A stretch of 7,066 nt of DNA, from contig JAEOSP010000634.1 in NCBI GenBank assembly GCA_016840305.1, positions 1 through 7,066 on the forward strand, given 5' to 3'. Under the pieces are notes generated by a model that did not search any database, was not told the DNA's origin, and saw only the letters and a list, made by a program, of their open reading frames with translations. This document shows, one piece after another, positions 1 to 5,987 of the stretch (within the stretch, counting starts at the first letter, position 1; every line of letters begins with the position of its first letter). Origin of the DNA: Candidatus Hodarchaeota archaeon. GTDB lineage: Archaea; Asgardarchaeota; Heimdallarchaeia; Hodarchaeales; Hodarchaeaceae. Made by a program: the position numbers and the translations under genes.

Positions 1-126
1 TCAAATTTAGATGGAAGTAATCTCGAAGTGTTAATAAATTGTAAATCAGTTTCATCACTAATCCATACGCTTGATGACTATCTAGCTTGTTTATCAGTTG
101 CAGAAAAGATTATAGATAAGAATTAA
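1..126 (+). CDS. pcc1: KEOPS complex subunit Pcc1, C-terminal end (partial)
   Basis: The reading frame is open from the window edge to TAA at 124-126 and encodes the last 41 residues of a protein whose start lies outside the window. The visible part reads as a beta strand (NLEVLINCK, residues 7-15), then a helix (SSLIHTLDDYLACLSVAEKI, residues 18-37). This matches the pattern at the end of archaeal Pcc1: a strand of the form L-x-I-x-I followed by an R/H-x-T-L-D-D-x-L helix. Pcc1 is the dimerisation subunit of KEOPS, which makes the t6A modification on tRNAs. If the match is right, this is a host housekeeping gene and marks the chromosomal side of the integrase. The fragment is short, so the assignment rests on a brief pattern match made by eye. 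Confidence 0.5.
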   Translation, partial: SNLDGSNLEVLINCKSVSSLIHTLDDYLACLSVAEKIIDKN

Positions 127-148
127 TTATATGTATACAAAGAAAATA

Positions 149-184
149 TTTATATATTATTAAGTATTATCGGGGTAGTGGTGA
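149..184 (+). promoter_or_regulatory. TATA box and ribosome site for the integrase gene
   Basis: A TATA-like run, TTTATATATT, lies at 149-158. Archaeal transcription usually starts about 26 nt downstream, which predicts a start near 180 and a leader of roughly 10 nt. GGTGA at 180-184 is a good match to the anti-Shine-Dalgarno and sits 5 nt before the GTG at 190. If transcription starts exactly at 180, the ribosome site would be at the very 5' end of the mRNA. Confidence 0.5.
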
Positions 185-189
185 CATGA

Positions 190-1581
190 GTGGCCCGATA
201 TCCTATCCCTGAAAGATATAAAACTATAGAAGATTATATCAAATATTTAGGTAAGAACACCCAGGTTGGTTATAGAGCGAATTTGAATAATTTTTTCCGC
301 TTTCTAAACATAAAGCCTGATGAATATCTTAACTTAGGGAGAGATTATGAAAAAGACATACAAGACTTTGCTTACTCCATTAGAAGTAGACCGCCCAAAA
401 CCCAGAATTCTTATATTTCCGTTCTAAGGGGATTTTTCGAACATTACGATATTGATATTAAAAGTAAGATATGGAGACAAATAAGACGCAGAAATCACAT
501 TATAGGAAATAAGCCAATATCTGAAGATTTCATTCCAAATAATGAAAATCTTAGAAAAATCCTTAACCATTGTAAGAGTGCCAAAGATAAGTCTCTATTT
601 CTCTTTGTTGCTACTACAGGTATGCGTATTGATGAAGTTTTGAATTTAACTTTTGACGATGTAGATATGGAAAATAGGCATGTAACAGTAAGAGCCTTTG
701 ATATGAAAGGTGGAAATTTTAACACCAAGACAGGAGTAAAACGTCACACCTTTTTTACGGAGGAAACAAAAGAAGCATTAGAATCCTGGTTAAAAGAGAG
801 GGAGAAATTTTTCACTAATGGATATCGGAAATCCAAATTTATTAGGGACCAAATGGAAAAGAAAGGATACACCTTCATAAAATCAAAGGAACGACACCGG
901 TATAATGTCTGGGTACCTTATAGGGATGGAAAAGAAGTTTCAATTGAGCAAATCATGAAACTTGATAATAGAATATTCCCTTTTAATTATGCAAACGCAC
1001 TTGAGATGTGGAATTCAATTCTTGAAAAAGCAGGACCTCCGTACAATGAGAAAGATAAGAATCCCCAGTTAAAAAATCCTAGATATCGTTGTCGAATTCA
1101 TGCCCTTAGAAAATTCTGGTTCACTCAGATGGAAAGCTCGGGTGCAAATAAACAGCACCTAGATACTATTGGGGGTCATGATAGCGAGTTAAATGGTATA
1201 TATGCACGATTTCCAGTAGACACACTTAAAGATACATATGATAACTTCTCATCATGTTTATCTATATTTACTGAGCTTGAAAAGGTTAAAGGTGAGGTTC
1301 AGTCGCAACTTGATATGCAAGAAACTACAATATCGTCCCTTGTCCACAAAAATAATGAAATTGAAAAGTTAAACGGGCAATTAGTTGACAATATACGATA
1401 CTTAGAACACCGGGTAGAAGATATGATAGATAACCGAGAAAGGGAGGAAGAACAAGCTGAAATACAAGAAAAAGAAACCAAGGAATACACTGAGCGGTTC
1501 GCAAAAGAGAATCCAGAGGAATTTGCTGAGGTTTTAAAATACGTCAAGCTACTCAAAAAGCTTGGTTTAAAGGCAATATAA
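190..1581 (+). CDS. Tyrosine recombinase/integrase with coiled-coil C-terminal tail
   Basis: This 463-aa protein is a site-specific recombinase of the phage-integrase family. Residues 10-100 form a SAM-like core-binding domain. Residues 115-355 form the catalytic domain. The visible active-site set is R146 (in TTGMRIDEVLNLTFDDVD), a lysine at K180 or K184, H304 and R307 (HALR), H330 (GGH), and Y338 (GIYAR) as the likely nucleophile, with Y350 as an alternative. Residues 362-435 are rich in E, K, Q and L and look like a long coiled coil, which is unusual; most integrases end soon after the tyrosine. GTG at 190 is chosen because an in-frame TGA at 187-189 precedes it and GGTGA lies 5 nt upstream. 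The gene sits just after pcc1, as expected for an element-end integrase. Nothing suggests inactivation. Confidence 0.9.
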   Translation: MARYPIPERYKTIEDYIKYLGKNTQVGYRANLNNFFRFLNIKPDEYLNLGRDYEKDIQDFAYSIRSRPPKTQNSYISVLRGFFEHYDIDIKSKIWRQIRRRNHIIGNKPISEDFIPNNENLRKILNHCKSAKDKSLFLFVATTGMRIDEVLNLTFDDVDMENRHVTVRAFDMKGGNFNTKTGVKRHTFFTEETKEALESWLKEREKFFTNGYRKSKFIRDQMEKKGYTFIKSKERHRYNVWVPYRDGKEVSIEQIMKLDNRIFPFNYANALEMWNSILEKAGPPYNEKDKNPQLKNPRYRCRIHALRKFWFTQMESSGANKQHLDTIGGHDSELNGIYARFPVDTLKDTYDNFSSCLSIFTELEKVKGEVQSQLDMQETTISSLVHKNNEIEKLNGQLVDNIRYLEHRVEDMIDNREREEEQAEIQEKETKEYTERFAKENPEEFAEVLKYVKLLKKLGLKAI

Positions 1582-1736
1582 ATTGTCTAAAACACAGCAT
1601 AGGCGCACAATCAGAGCAAATTAAATAGAATGGATTAAGTCAAGATGAAAATGACTCCTTCACATTTTATATCAATTTAATCCCACTATCTGCTAAATCG
1701 ATAATCTCATTTAAGGATACTCTATAACTAAAATAG

Positions 1737-1748
1737 AGGTATATACCT
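1737..1748. promoter_or_regulatory. Perfect 12-bp palindrome AGGTATATACCT
   Basis: AGGTATATACCT reads identically on both strands. It lies about 120 bp before the winged-helix start. The same half-sites, AGGTAT and ATACCT, recur split by 17 nt at 6308-6336, next to the promoter of the second Sm-like gene. It could be an operator for a dimeric winged-helix regulator. Function is inferred only from symmetry and recurrence. Confidence 0.3.
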
Positions 1749-1800
1749 GAGATTCCCTTATAGGACTCGCAATACGACTTTAGTACTATTAACACAATCT

Positions 1801-1812
1801 CATTTATAAATG
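1801..1812. promoter_or_regulatory. Perfect 12-bp palindrome CATTTATAAATG
   Basis: CATTTATAAATG is a perfect palindrome about 55 bp upstream of the winged-helix start and about 20 bp before its presumed BRE/TATA. It may be an operator, or simply a TATA-like AT-rich sequence that is symmetric by chance. Confidence 0.25.
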
Positions 1813-1827
1813 TAAATCAGTATTAAG

Positions 1828-1846
1828 AGCGAAAAAATTTTATTAT
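1828..1846 (+). promoter_or_regulatory. BRE/TATA promoter of winged-helix gene (leaderless)
   Basis: A purine-rich BRE-like stretch (GAGCGAAAAA, 1826-1835) is followed by an AT-only TATA region (AATTTTATT, 1837-1845). The distance from the TATA centre, near 1841, to the GTG at 1868 is about 27 nt. This predicts transcription starting at or next to the start codon, which fits the absence of a Shine-Dalgarno sequence before it. Confidence 0.5.
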
Positions 1847-1867
1847 TATAAATCATCTGACTAATTT

Positions 1868-2191
1868 GTGTCAAGAAGTTTTGGAAAAAATCAAATAAAA
1901 ATAATCGAGTACCTTGAAGAGTTCAACTTTGGTTATCCGATAGATGTTATAAAAAATATTGCGGACCATAAACCTCCAACTAAAGCGGATAGAAGTAAAA
2001 TATACCGTGCAATTCAAAGATTAAAAGAAGAAGATGTATTGATAGAATGTAGAATTAAGAATTTGTATATTCTTGGTAGTCGAGAGTATAGAACTAAAAA
2101 ACATCCGAAACCAAAACCTTTGAAGATAAATAAGGAAAACAAGGCTTATAAATTATATAAAATAAAAAAGTCCACACTTAATGATTTATGA
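1868..2191 (+). CDS. Small winged-helix DNA-binding protein, probable regulator
   Basis: This 107-aa basic protein has a winged helix-turn-helix at residues 8-70: helix 1 (NQIKIIEYLEEF), helix 2 (PIDVIKNIAD), a recognition helix (SKIYRAIQRLKEEDVL) and a beta wing (IECRIKNLYILG). The pattern is that of MarR/ArsR-like or plasmid copy-control regulators; the exact family is not recognised. Residues 75-107 are a lysine-rich tail that could add nonspecific DNA contacts. GTG at 1868 is chosen because a TATA region lies about 27 nt upstream, consistent with a leaderless mRNA. It stands alone between the integrase and the parB-like leader, the usual position for an element's transcriptional regulator. 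Its targets are unknown; the nearby palindromes are candidates. Confidence 0.65.
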   Translation: MSRSFGKNQIKIIEYLEEFNFGYPIDVIKNIADHKPPTKADRSKIYRAIQRLKEEDVLIECRIKNLYILGSREYRTKKHPKPKPLKINKENKAYKLYKIKKSTLNDL

Positions 2192-2196
2192 GTGGA
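2171..2196 (+). terminator. Imperfect hairpin over the stop codon of the winged-helix gene
   Basis: TCCACACTTAA (2171-2181) pairs with TTATGAGTGGA (2186-2196) with 9 of 11 positions matching, and the TGA stop lies inside the right arm. No strong T-tract follows directly; the nearest T-run is at 2271-2277. It may protect the 3' end or help termination, but the evidence is weak. Confidence 0.25.
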
Positions 2197-2218
2197 TTGC
2201 CAGTAATACACTAAAAAG

Positions 2219-2290
2219 GATTCAAAATACTGTTAATAATGATAAAAATTTTGAATCTCAAATCTCCACTATTTTTTAGGGTAGAGATTC
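2219..2290 (+). promoter_or_regulatory. Two mutually exclusive inverted repeats upstream of the parB-like gene
   Basis: GATTCAAAAT (2219-2228) is a perfect 10-bp inverted repeat of ATTTTGAATC (2248-2257), with a 19-nt spacer. The right arm overlaps GAATCTC (2253-2259), which can instead pair with GAGATTC (2284-2290). A second copy, AATCTC (2261-2266), can compete for the same partner. As RNA these are alternative hairpins, with a T-run at 2271-2277 between them. As DNA they could be operator or centromere sites for the ParB-like protein. Which reading applies cannot be told from sequence. Confidence 0.45.
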
Positions 2291-2304
2291 TAAACGAACC
2301 TTTC

Positions 2305-2351
2305 GAGTGTCCGTTTTTGCATCTTTGCTACAAAGGAGTTATTGGACACTC
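2305..2351 (+). promoter_or_regulatory. Nested hairpin in the leader of the parB-like gene
   Basis: GAGTGTCC (2305-2312) and GGACACTC (2344-2351) form a perfect 8-bp stem. The 31-nt loop contains a second hairpin, CTTTG (2323-2327) with CAAAG (2331-2335). The outer stem is flanked by near-direct repeats CTAAACGAAC (2290-2299) and CTAACGAAC (2351-2359). The structure ends about 24 nt before the GGAGGT ribosome site, so it may belong to the mRNA leader or be a parS-like site. Confidence 0.4.
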
Positions 2352-2374
2352 TAACGAACAAAGAACTATTTTTT

Positions 2375-2380
2375 GGAGGT
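2375..2380 (+). promoter_or_regulatory. Shine-Dalgarno GGAGGT setting the parB-like start
   Basis: GGAGGT is a near-perfect anti-16S match 6 nt before ATG at 2387. It decides the start against the in-frame TTG at 2342, which has no ribosome site and lies within the right arm of the leader hairpin. Confidence 0.75.
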
Positions 2381-2386
2381 AAAATT

Positions 2387-3529
2387 ATGACAAAAAAAGA
2401 AAGAAGGAATGGAGTAAAAATTCCAGATGAAGGCAGGGATGAAGGGACTAAAGTGAAGAAGGTGAAAGTAAAGATAAACAACATCATTTTCAAAGATGAC
2501 TTATATCCTAGAGAAAAAGTAGACGAAAATCTGATACAAGTCTATGCTGAGAATATCGGTTTGTGTCCACCAATAACTATCAACCAAGATAACATTTTAA
2601 TTGATGGTAAGACTAGGTTGGAAGCTGCTAAAAAAAAAGGGAGAACTGAAATCAATTGTTATGTAGAGCAAACGAAAAGTGATGAGGACATATTCAGAAG
2701 AGCAGTTGAATTGAATGCTACCCATGGGAAACAATTATCGAACAAAGAGAAAAAGGATGTTGCCATTAAGCTGTTTGATGGGAAGAATGGTAAAGAGCTT
2801 GTAATCATTCTGTCAGTATCAACGGATTGTTTTAATAAATGGGTTAGAGACGTAAGAAGAGAACGTGAAGAAGCATTAGAGAATAGAATTATCAAGGAAT
2901 ATCTCAAAGCAGAGTTGACTCAAGAGCAAGTGGCAGAAAAAATCGGAGTAAGTGTTAGAAAAGTTAGTGAGGTTAAAACTAAGTTTTCCGAAAAAATAAA
3001 TTTATTAATTCGTAAAAAAGATGAAGCTCCAGCGGAAATCCTGGAGAGATTCCGTGAGATTATCCATTTTGAACCCTATCCCACAAATATATGGGAAGTT
3101 TATAAAAGAAATTCCTTCGATGAATCAGATACTGAAGAAGATGCTGACAGGTTCAATAAAAGTCTATTACATTACTACACAGAGCCGTTCGATACCGTTT
3201 ATGTGTATAAGAGTCATAAAATAATTGATGCATGTAAGGAACTTTTTAGACGACATTTCACAGGTGAAGAGATTATAGCAACACCTAACTTGGCTTTACT
3301 TGATGATAAAAATCTCGAATACAATGTTAAAATGCTGAAGATAAAAATGAAAAAAGGATATATAGTCTTAAAGGCAAGTAGTCTAGAACAAGATACTATT
3401 TTTTATAAAAAGATGGGGGAATTGGATTGTGCATTAGAAAACCGTATCATAATCCCACGAATCTACAAGAAAGATGGAACCACAATGAAACACGGCTATG
3501 ATACAGTAATGATTTTCAGGGTAAAGTGA
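2387..3529 (+). CDS. ParB-like DNA-binding protein fused to a decayed methyltransferase domain
   Basis: The protein is 380 aa from ATG 2387, which has a strong ribosome site. Residues 27-95 form a ParB/Srx-type domain ending in DGKTRLEAAKKKG (73-85), corresponding to the G-x-x-R box. Residues 108-160 form a helix-turn-helix region, and a second HTH (LTQEQVAEKIGVSVRKVSEV) spans 177-196. Residues 230-295 resemble the stretch of archaeal ParB-methyltransferase fusions that runs NVW, then LYYYTxPFDxVxDP, then CxxxxRR. Here NIWEVYK, LLHYYTEPFDTVYVYKSH and DACKELFRRH are present, but the SAM-binding DPxxGxGT motif and the DPPY motif are missing. The end (ENRIIIPRIY, then YDTVMIFRVK) still resembles a methyltransferase C-terminus. 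DNA binding or partition is the inferred role; methylation looks impossible. The next gene starts 4 nt after the stop, so the two are probably cotranscribed. Confidence 0.75.
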   Translation: MTKKERRNGVKIPDEGRDEGTKVKKVKVKINNIIFKDDLYPREKVDENLIQVYAENIGLCPPITINQDNILIDGKTRLEAAKKKGRTEINCYVEQTKSDEDIFRRAVELNATHGKQLSNKEKKDVAIKLFDGKNGKELVIILSVSTDCFNKWVRDVRREREEALENRIIKEYLKAELTQEQVAEKIGVSVRKVSEVKTKFSEKINLLIRKKDEAPAEILERFREIIHFEPYPTNIWEVYKRNSFDESDTEEDADRFNKSLLHYYTEPFDTVYVYKSHKIIDACKELFRRHFTGEEIIATPNLALLDDKNLEYNVKMLKIKMKKGYIVLKASSLEQDTIFYKKMGELDCALENRIIIPRIYKKDGTTMKHGYDTVMIFRVK

Positions 3530-3533
3530 TGGT

Positions 3534-4334
3534 TTGCGAATTATAATTGAGAAGCAGAAATTCATAGAAATGCTGAAGAAACTAACTCTTGGAGGTGTTT
3601 TTCAAAATTACAGATTAATAATCAAGGACGGGACAATAACCTCCAAGCAAATGCATATCTGTAATGCTAAAGACGAAGATAAATTTATTTATAGAATTGC
3701 AGTGTTTAAACCTCCGTATTTTAATTATATTAGTGGTAACGACTCTTTTGAAATCGAAACAAGAGATATAATAAGAGTCTGTAATTCTAGGTTTAATTGT
3801 GATGCAAATGCTGACCTAATTACAATAGAAAAAATTTGTAATGAATTAGTAATTTCAAGTAAATCATCAAGTATTCCTTACGATACCCTAAAAATAAAAA
3901 GGGATGCTGATAAGATGCCATTTTCATTTGTCAAAGGTGTCCCAATAATTAACGAATCAATGCTTGATATTTCGCTTAAATGCGATATTAGAGAAGTAAT
4001 AAATGTTACGAAGCGTCTTATAAAAAATCTTCATATTTCTTTTGTATTGGATGAAGAAGTATTTCTTTTCTTATGGTATCCAGATGATAAACGGAAGGGC
4101 AGATTCAGACGCAGAATTTATTGTAAAGTTATCAACGGTGATAAATTAAATGTGACATTTGACAAAGAAATTCACAAGGTTGTAAATACGTTTACTCCCC
4201 AATCTAATATTTTCATGTATGCAAAGGATAAAAATCATCCTGTATGGATTTCGCAGGAAACAAGAGAGTTTGCTCTAGGGGTTATGTTTTTTCCATTGGA
4301 CATAGAATTACAGTTAGAATCTTCTCCCAAATAA
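3534..4334 (+). CDS. Divergent PCNA-like (sliding-clamp fold) protein
   Basis: The length of 266 aa is near the roughly 245-250 aa of archaeal PCNA. The layout matches two clamp half-domains. Four helices fall at the PCNA positions and carry basic residues: KQKFIEMLKKLT (7-18), TRDIIRVCNSRF (77-88), DIREVINVTKRLIKN (151-165) and DKEIHKVVNTFT (210-221). Strands lie around them (YRLIIKDGTI, NELVISSK, LHISFVLDEEVFLFL). The end follows the PCNA order: helix, IFMYA strand, HPVWIS strand, FALGVMFFPLDIE, where PCNA has its final APRIE-type strand. Sequence identity to true PCNA is low and no PIP-box pocket can be assigned. TTG 3534 is the only start that keeps the first strand; the next ATG, 3570, would cut into the first helix, and an in-frame TAA lies at 3522. 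It follows the parB-like gene by 4 nt. An element-encoded clamp or clamp mimic is the inference. Confidence 0.5.
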   Translation: MRIIIEKQKFIEMLKKLTLGGVFQNYRLIIKDGTITSKQMHICNAKDEDKFIYRIAVFKPPYFNYISGNDSFEIETRDIIRVCNSRFNCDANADLITIEKICNELVISSKSSSIPYDTLKIKRDADKMPFSFVKGVPIINESMLDISLKCDIREVINVTKRLIKNLHISFVLDEEVFLFLWYPDDKRKGRFRRRIYCKVINGDKLNVTFDKEIHKVVNTFTPQSNIFMYAKDKNHPVWISQETREFALGVMFFPLDIELQLESSPK

Positions 4335-4345
4335 CTTCTTCCTCC

Positions 4346-4367
4346 ACTTCTTTTTTTTAAAATTTTT
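4346..4367 (+). terminator. T-rich terminator after the clamp-like gene
   Basis: An 8-T run at 4351-4358, followed by TTTTT at 4363-4367, lies 17 nt after the stop codon with no required hairpin. This is the usual form of an archaeal oligo-T terminator, and it separates the parB/clamp unit from the Sm-like/ATPase unit. Confidence 0.55.
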
Positions 4368-4389
4368 ATTAAAATGGCAATAAACATAA

Positions 4390-4434
4390 ATGTACATGTC
4401 GAGATATATAGTAGCACGGCAAAAAGTATGCCGT
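4390..4434 (+). promoter_or_regulatory. Promoter and dyad upstream of the Sm-like/ATPase operon
   Basis: A TATA-like GAGATATATA lies at 4401-4410, giving a predicted transcription start near 4433 and a leader of about 35 nt. An ATGTACAT palindrome (4390-4397) lies just before it. ACGGCA (4416-4421) and TGCCGT (4429-4434) form a 6-bp inverted repeat with a 7-nt spacer at the expected initiation zone, a good position for repressor binding. AGGA at 4457-4460 may serve as a weak ribosome site for the ATG at 4468. Confidence 0.4.
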
Positions 4435-4467
4435 ATATGTTATGAAATGCTAATGTAGGAATGACCT

Positions 4468-4656
4468 ATGGATGCTGAAATCGTCAATCGTTTTTTAAAC
4501 CAGAGAGTTAAACTTGTCAAAGAGGGCTATGCCCTTTATGGGACTATCATTGAAGTAAAAGATGACTGTCTCCTTTTTCAAACCAAAACCGCTGTATCAG
4601 TAATCCGTCTAGATGTTATCCATGAAATTACTCCAATAGAAAGGGGTAACCAATAA
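4468..4656 (+). CDS. Small Sm-like (LSm/SmAP-type) protein, copy 1
   Basis: This 62-aa protein has an Sm-like five-strand pattern: a short N-terminal helix (EIVNRFLN), a strand (RVKLVKEG), YALYGTIIEVKDDCLLFQTK (residues 21-40, the Sm1-like G-x-I-x-E-x-x-D-D turn), and SVIRLDVIHEITPI (44-57, the Sm2-like strand pair). Archaeal Sm proteins form rings that bind U-rich RNA; this one lacks a clear canonical D-x-x-N RNA-binding pair, so RNA binding is not assured. Its stop codon TAA shares one base with the next gene's ATG (TAATG), so the two are translationally coupled. It aligns from its start with the 69-aa protein at 6482-6691 (M-x-x-x-I-x-N-R), and the two look like paralogues. Other small beta-barrel folds remain possible. 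Confidence 0.55.
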   Translation: MDAEIVNRFLNQRVKLVKEGYALYGTIIEVKDDCLLFQTKTAVSVIRLDVIHEITPIERGNQ

Positions 4657-5987
4657 TGTCTAGGCATTTCATCGACAGATATGTTGCGACAATCAGTGAA
4701 ATTTACGATATTCCAATTATTTTTCAGAAAGCCAGTGGTTATCATCTAATAGCATCTTTGCCAGGTAGATACTTTTCCTCCTATGCTTTACCAGGGATAC
4801 AAAAACCAAATATTTGGATAGCGATGAGTAGTATCCCTGGTCGAATGAGAAGGTCAACTATTCAATGGATTGATAGTGAAATCTACGAAAAAAGTTTAAC
4901 ATTATTTTGGGAAGAGACTGACACAGGTTTTAAGGAAAAAACAAAATTTGAAAAAAATAATCAAGTTTCCGATACTATTATCGAAGAGGGCACTCCAGAA
5001 GGAATTGCAGACCATTTATCAAAGCATCAGGAAGATATTATATGTTATGACATCCAAGGTAGCGAGTTTGGGGCCATCTTTCAAAAAATGAGCGGTTCTG
5101 GATATGAGGCAGGTGTCCCATCTCTCCTCAGTAAATTATATTCTGGGGAGGGAGGAAAAGTTATGCTAAGTCAACGAAGGGGACATAAGAACAGATACAT
5201 CCCCCGAAATTTATTTGTTAATATGTTCATTGGTTTACAGGAACCTGAACTTTATATTACACCGATGATGATAAGGCAGGGATTGATGAGAAGGATTATA
5301 CTATGTTATTTAGATGAACCTGCACCCTGGAAACCTCTCATAAATCCTTTTCGGGATAAATTTTCAGATAAAATTGATGATTTTGCCTCGGGATTATCAA
5401 ATAAAATGATAGAATTTCGGAAGATGAGAATACACAACGAGTCCACACGTGGGCTACCTTTTATCGATTGTGCTTTTCTACCTAGTGTTGTAAAGAAAAT
5501 AAATAACTTTGCGAAGGAGTTTGATGATGCTGTAGCGAGAGAACCCACAAATCTGAATATTGTAAAGCAGACATTGGGGCTTCACTTAGCGAAGCTATGT
5601 ATGTTGGAAGCTATAGAAAAGGATAAACCTACATTAATAGGCGAAGTTTACACCCTTAATATTACTGAGAGGCATTTTTCTAAAGCTTATGATTTTCTAA
5701 TGAAGGCAACTGAGAAATATGACATAATAATCCCAAAATTAGGGAGGAAAAAAGAGATAATAACAACATCTGAAGAACCCTTGGAGCTGGTGTATAGGTT
5801 TATAGCGGAAGCAGGTAGTAAAGGTATATCGCAAACTGAACTATTACGTAAGATTCATATGAAGGTAGCTGTATTGACTCCATTGCTTGAAACCTTAATG
5901 ACGAGAGAGGATGTCGTACATTTTCTTGGAGTATCTAGCGGTGGGAGAAGACCGATGACGTGGAAAGCAGTACCAAAAAAGAAATAA
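4656..5987 (+). CDS. DUF3987-like replication ATPase with C-terminal winged helix
   Basis: This 443-aa protein follows the order of DUF3987-type P-loop proteins found on plasmids and phages: KPNIWIAMSSIPGRMRRST (50-68) at the Walker A position, EEGTPEGIADHLSK (110-123), a Walker B-like strand IICYDIQGSEFGAI (128-141), LLSKLYSGEGG (157-167), FIGLQEPEL (191-199), and GLMRRIILCYLDE (209-221), the arginine-finger region. The usual GKST is replaced by RRST, so the lysine is an arginine. Residues 300-350 form the helical segment typical of the family's end, and residues 375-437 form a winged helix (LELVYRFI, ISQTELLRKI, VVHFLGVSSGGRRPMTW). No primase domain is present. It overlaps the Sm-like gene by one base and is followed directly by iterons, which supports a role in initiation at that origin. 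ATPase activity is uncertain. Confidence 0.6.
   Translation: MSRHFIDRYVATISEIYDIPIIFQKASGYHLIASLPGRYFSSYALPGIQKPNIWIAMSSIPGRMRRSTIQWIDSEIYEKSLTLFWEETDTGFKEKTKFEKNNQVSDTIIEEGTPEGIADHLSKHQEDIICYDIQGSEFGAIFQKMSGSGYEAGVPSLLSKLYSGEGGKVMLSQRRGHKNRYIPRNLFVNMFIGLQEPELYITPMMIRQGLMRRIILCYLDEPAPWKPLINPFRDKFSDKIDDFASGLSNKMIEFRKMRIHNESTRGLPFIDCAFLPSVVKKINNFAKEFDDAVAREPTNLNIVKQTLGLHLAKLCMLEAIEKDKPTLIGEVYTLNITERHFSKAYDFLMKATEKYDIIIPKLGRKKEIITTSEEPLELVYRFIAEAGSKGISQTELLRKIHMKVAVLTPLLETLMTREDVVHFLGVSSGGRRPMTWKAVPKKK

Larger units (their letters stand above)
1582..1867 (+). other. Intergenic region between integrase and winged-helix gene
   Basis: No convincing ORF is seen on either strand in these 286 bases. 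The region holds two perfect 12-bp palindromes and an 11-bp direct repeat, AATCTCATTTA, at 1703-1713 and 1796-1806, plus the promoter of the next gene. A position beside an integrase gene makes it a possible place for recombination or regulatory sites, but no att core can be assigned from this window alone. Confidence 0.5.

Noticed and set aside
40..1821. 11-bp direct repeat TGTAAATCAGT at 40-50 and 1811-1821 as att sites
   Set aside because: Several 11-bp repeats are expected by chance in 7 kb of AT-rich DNA, and the integrase gene alone would lie between them with no sign of a boundary at 1821.
2342..2386. TTG start giving the ParB-like protein 15 extra N-terminal residues
   Set aside because: No ribosome site before it and it lies in the hairpin arm; ATG 2387 has GGAGGT 6 nt upstream.
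2659..2907. 82-codon open frame on the minus strand
   Set aside because: Lies wholly within the well-supported ParB-like gene; its product is S/F/L-rich with no recognisable domain, typical of an antisense shadow.
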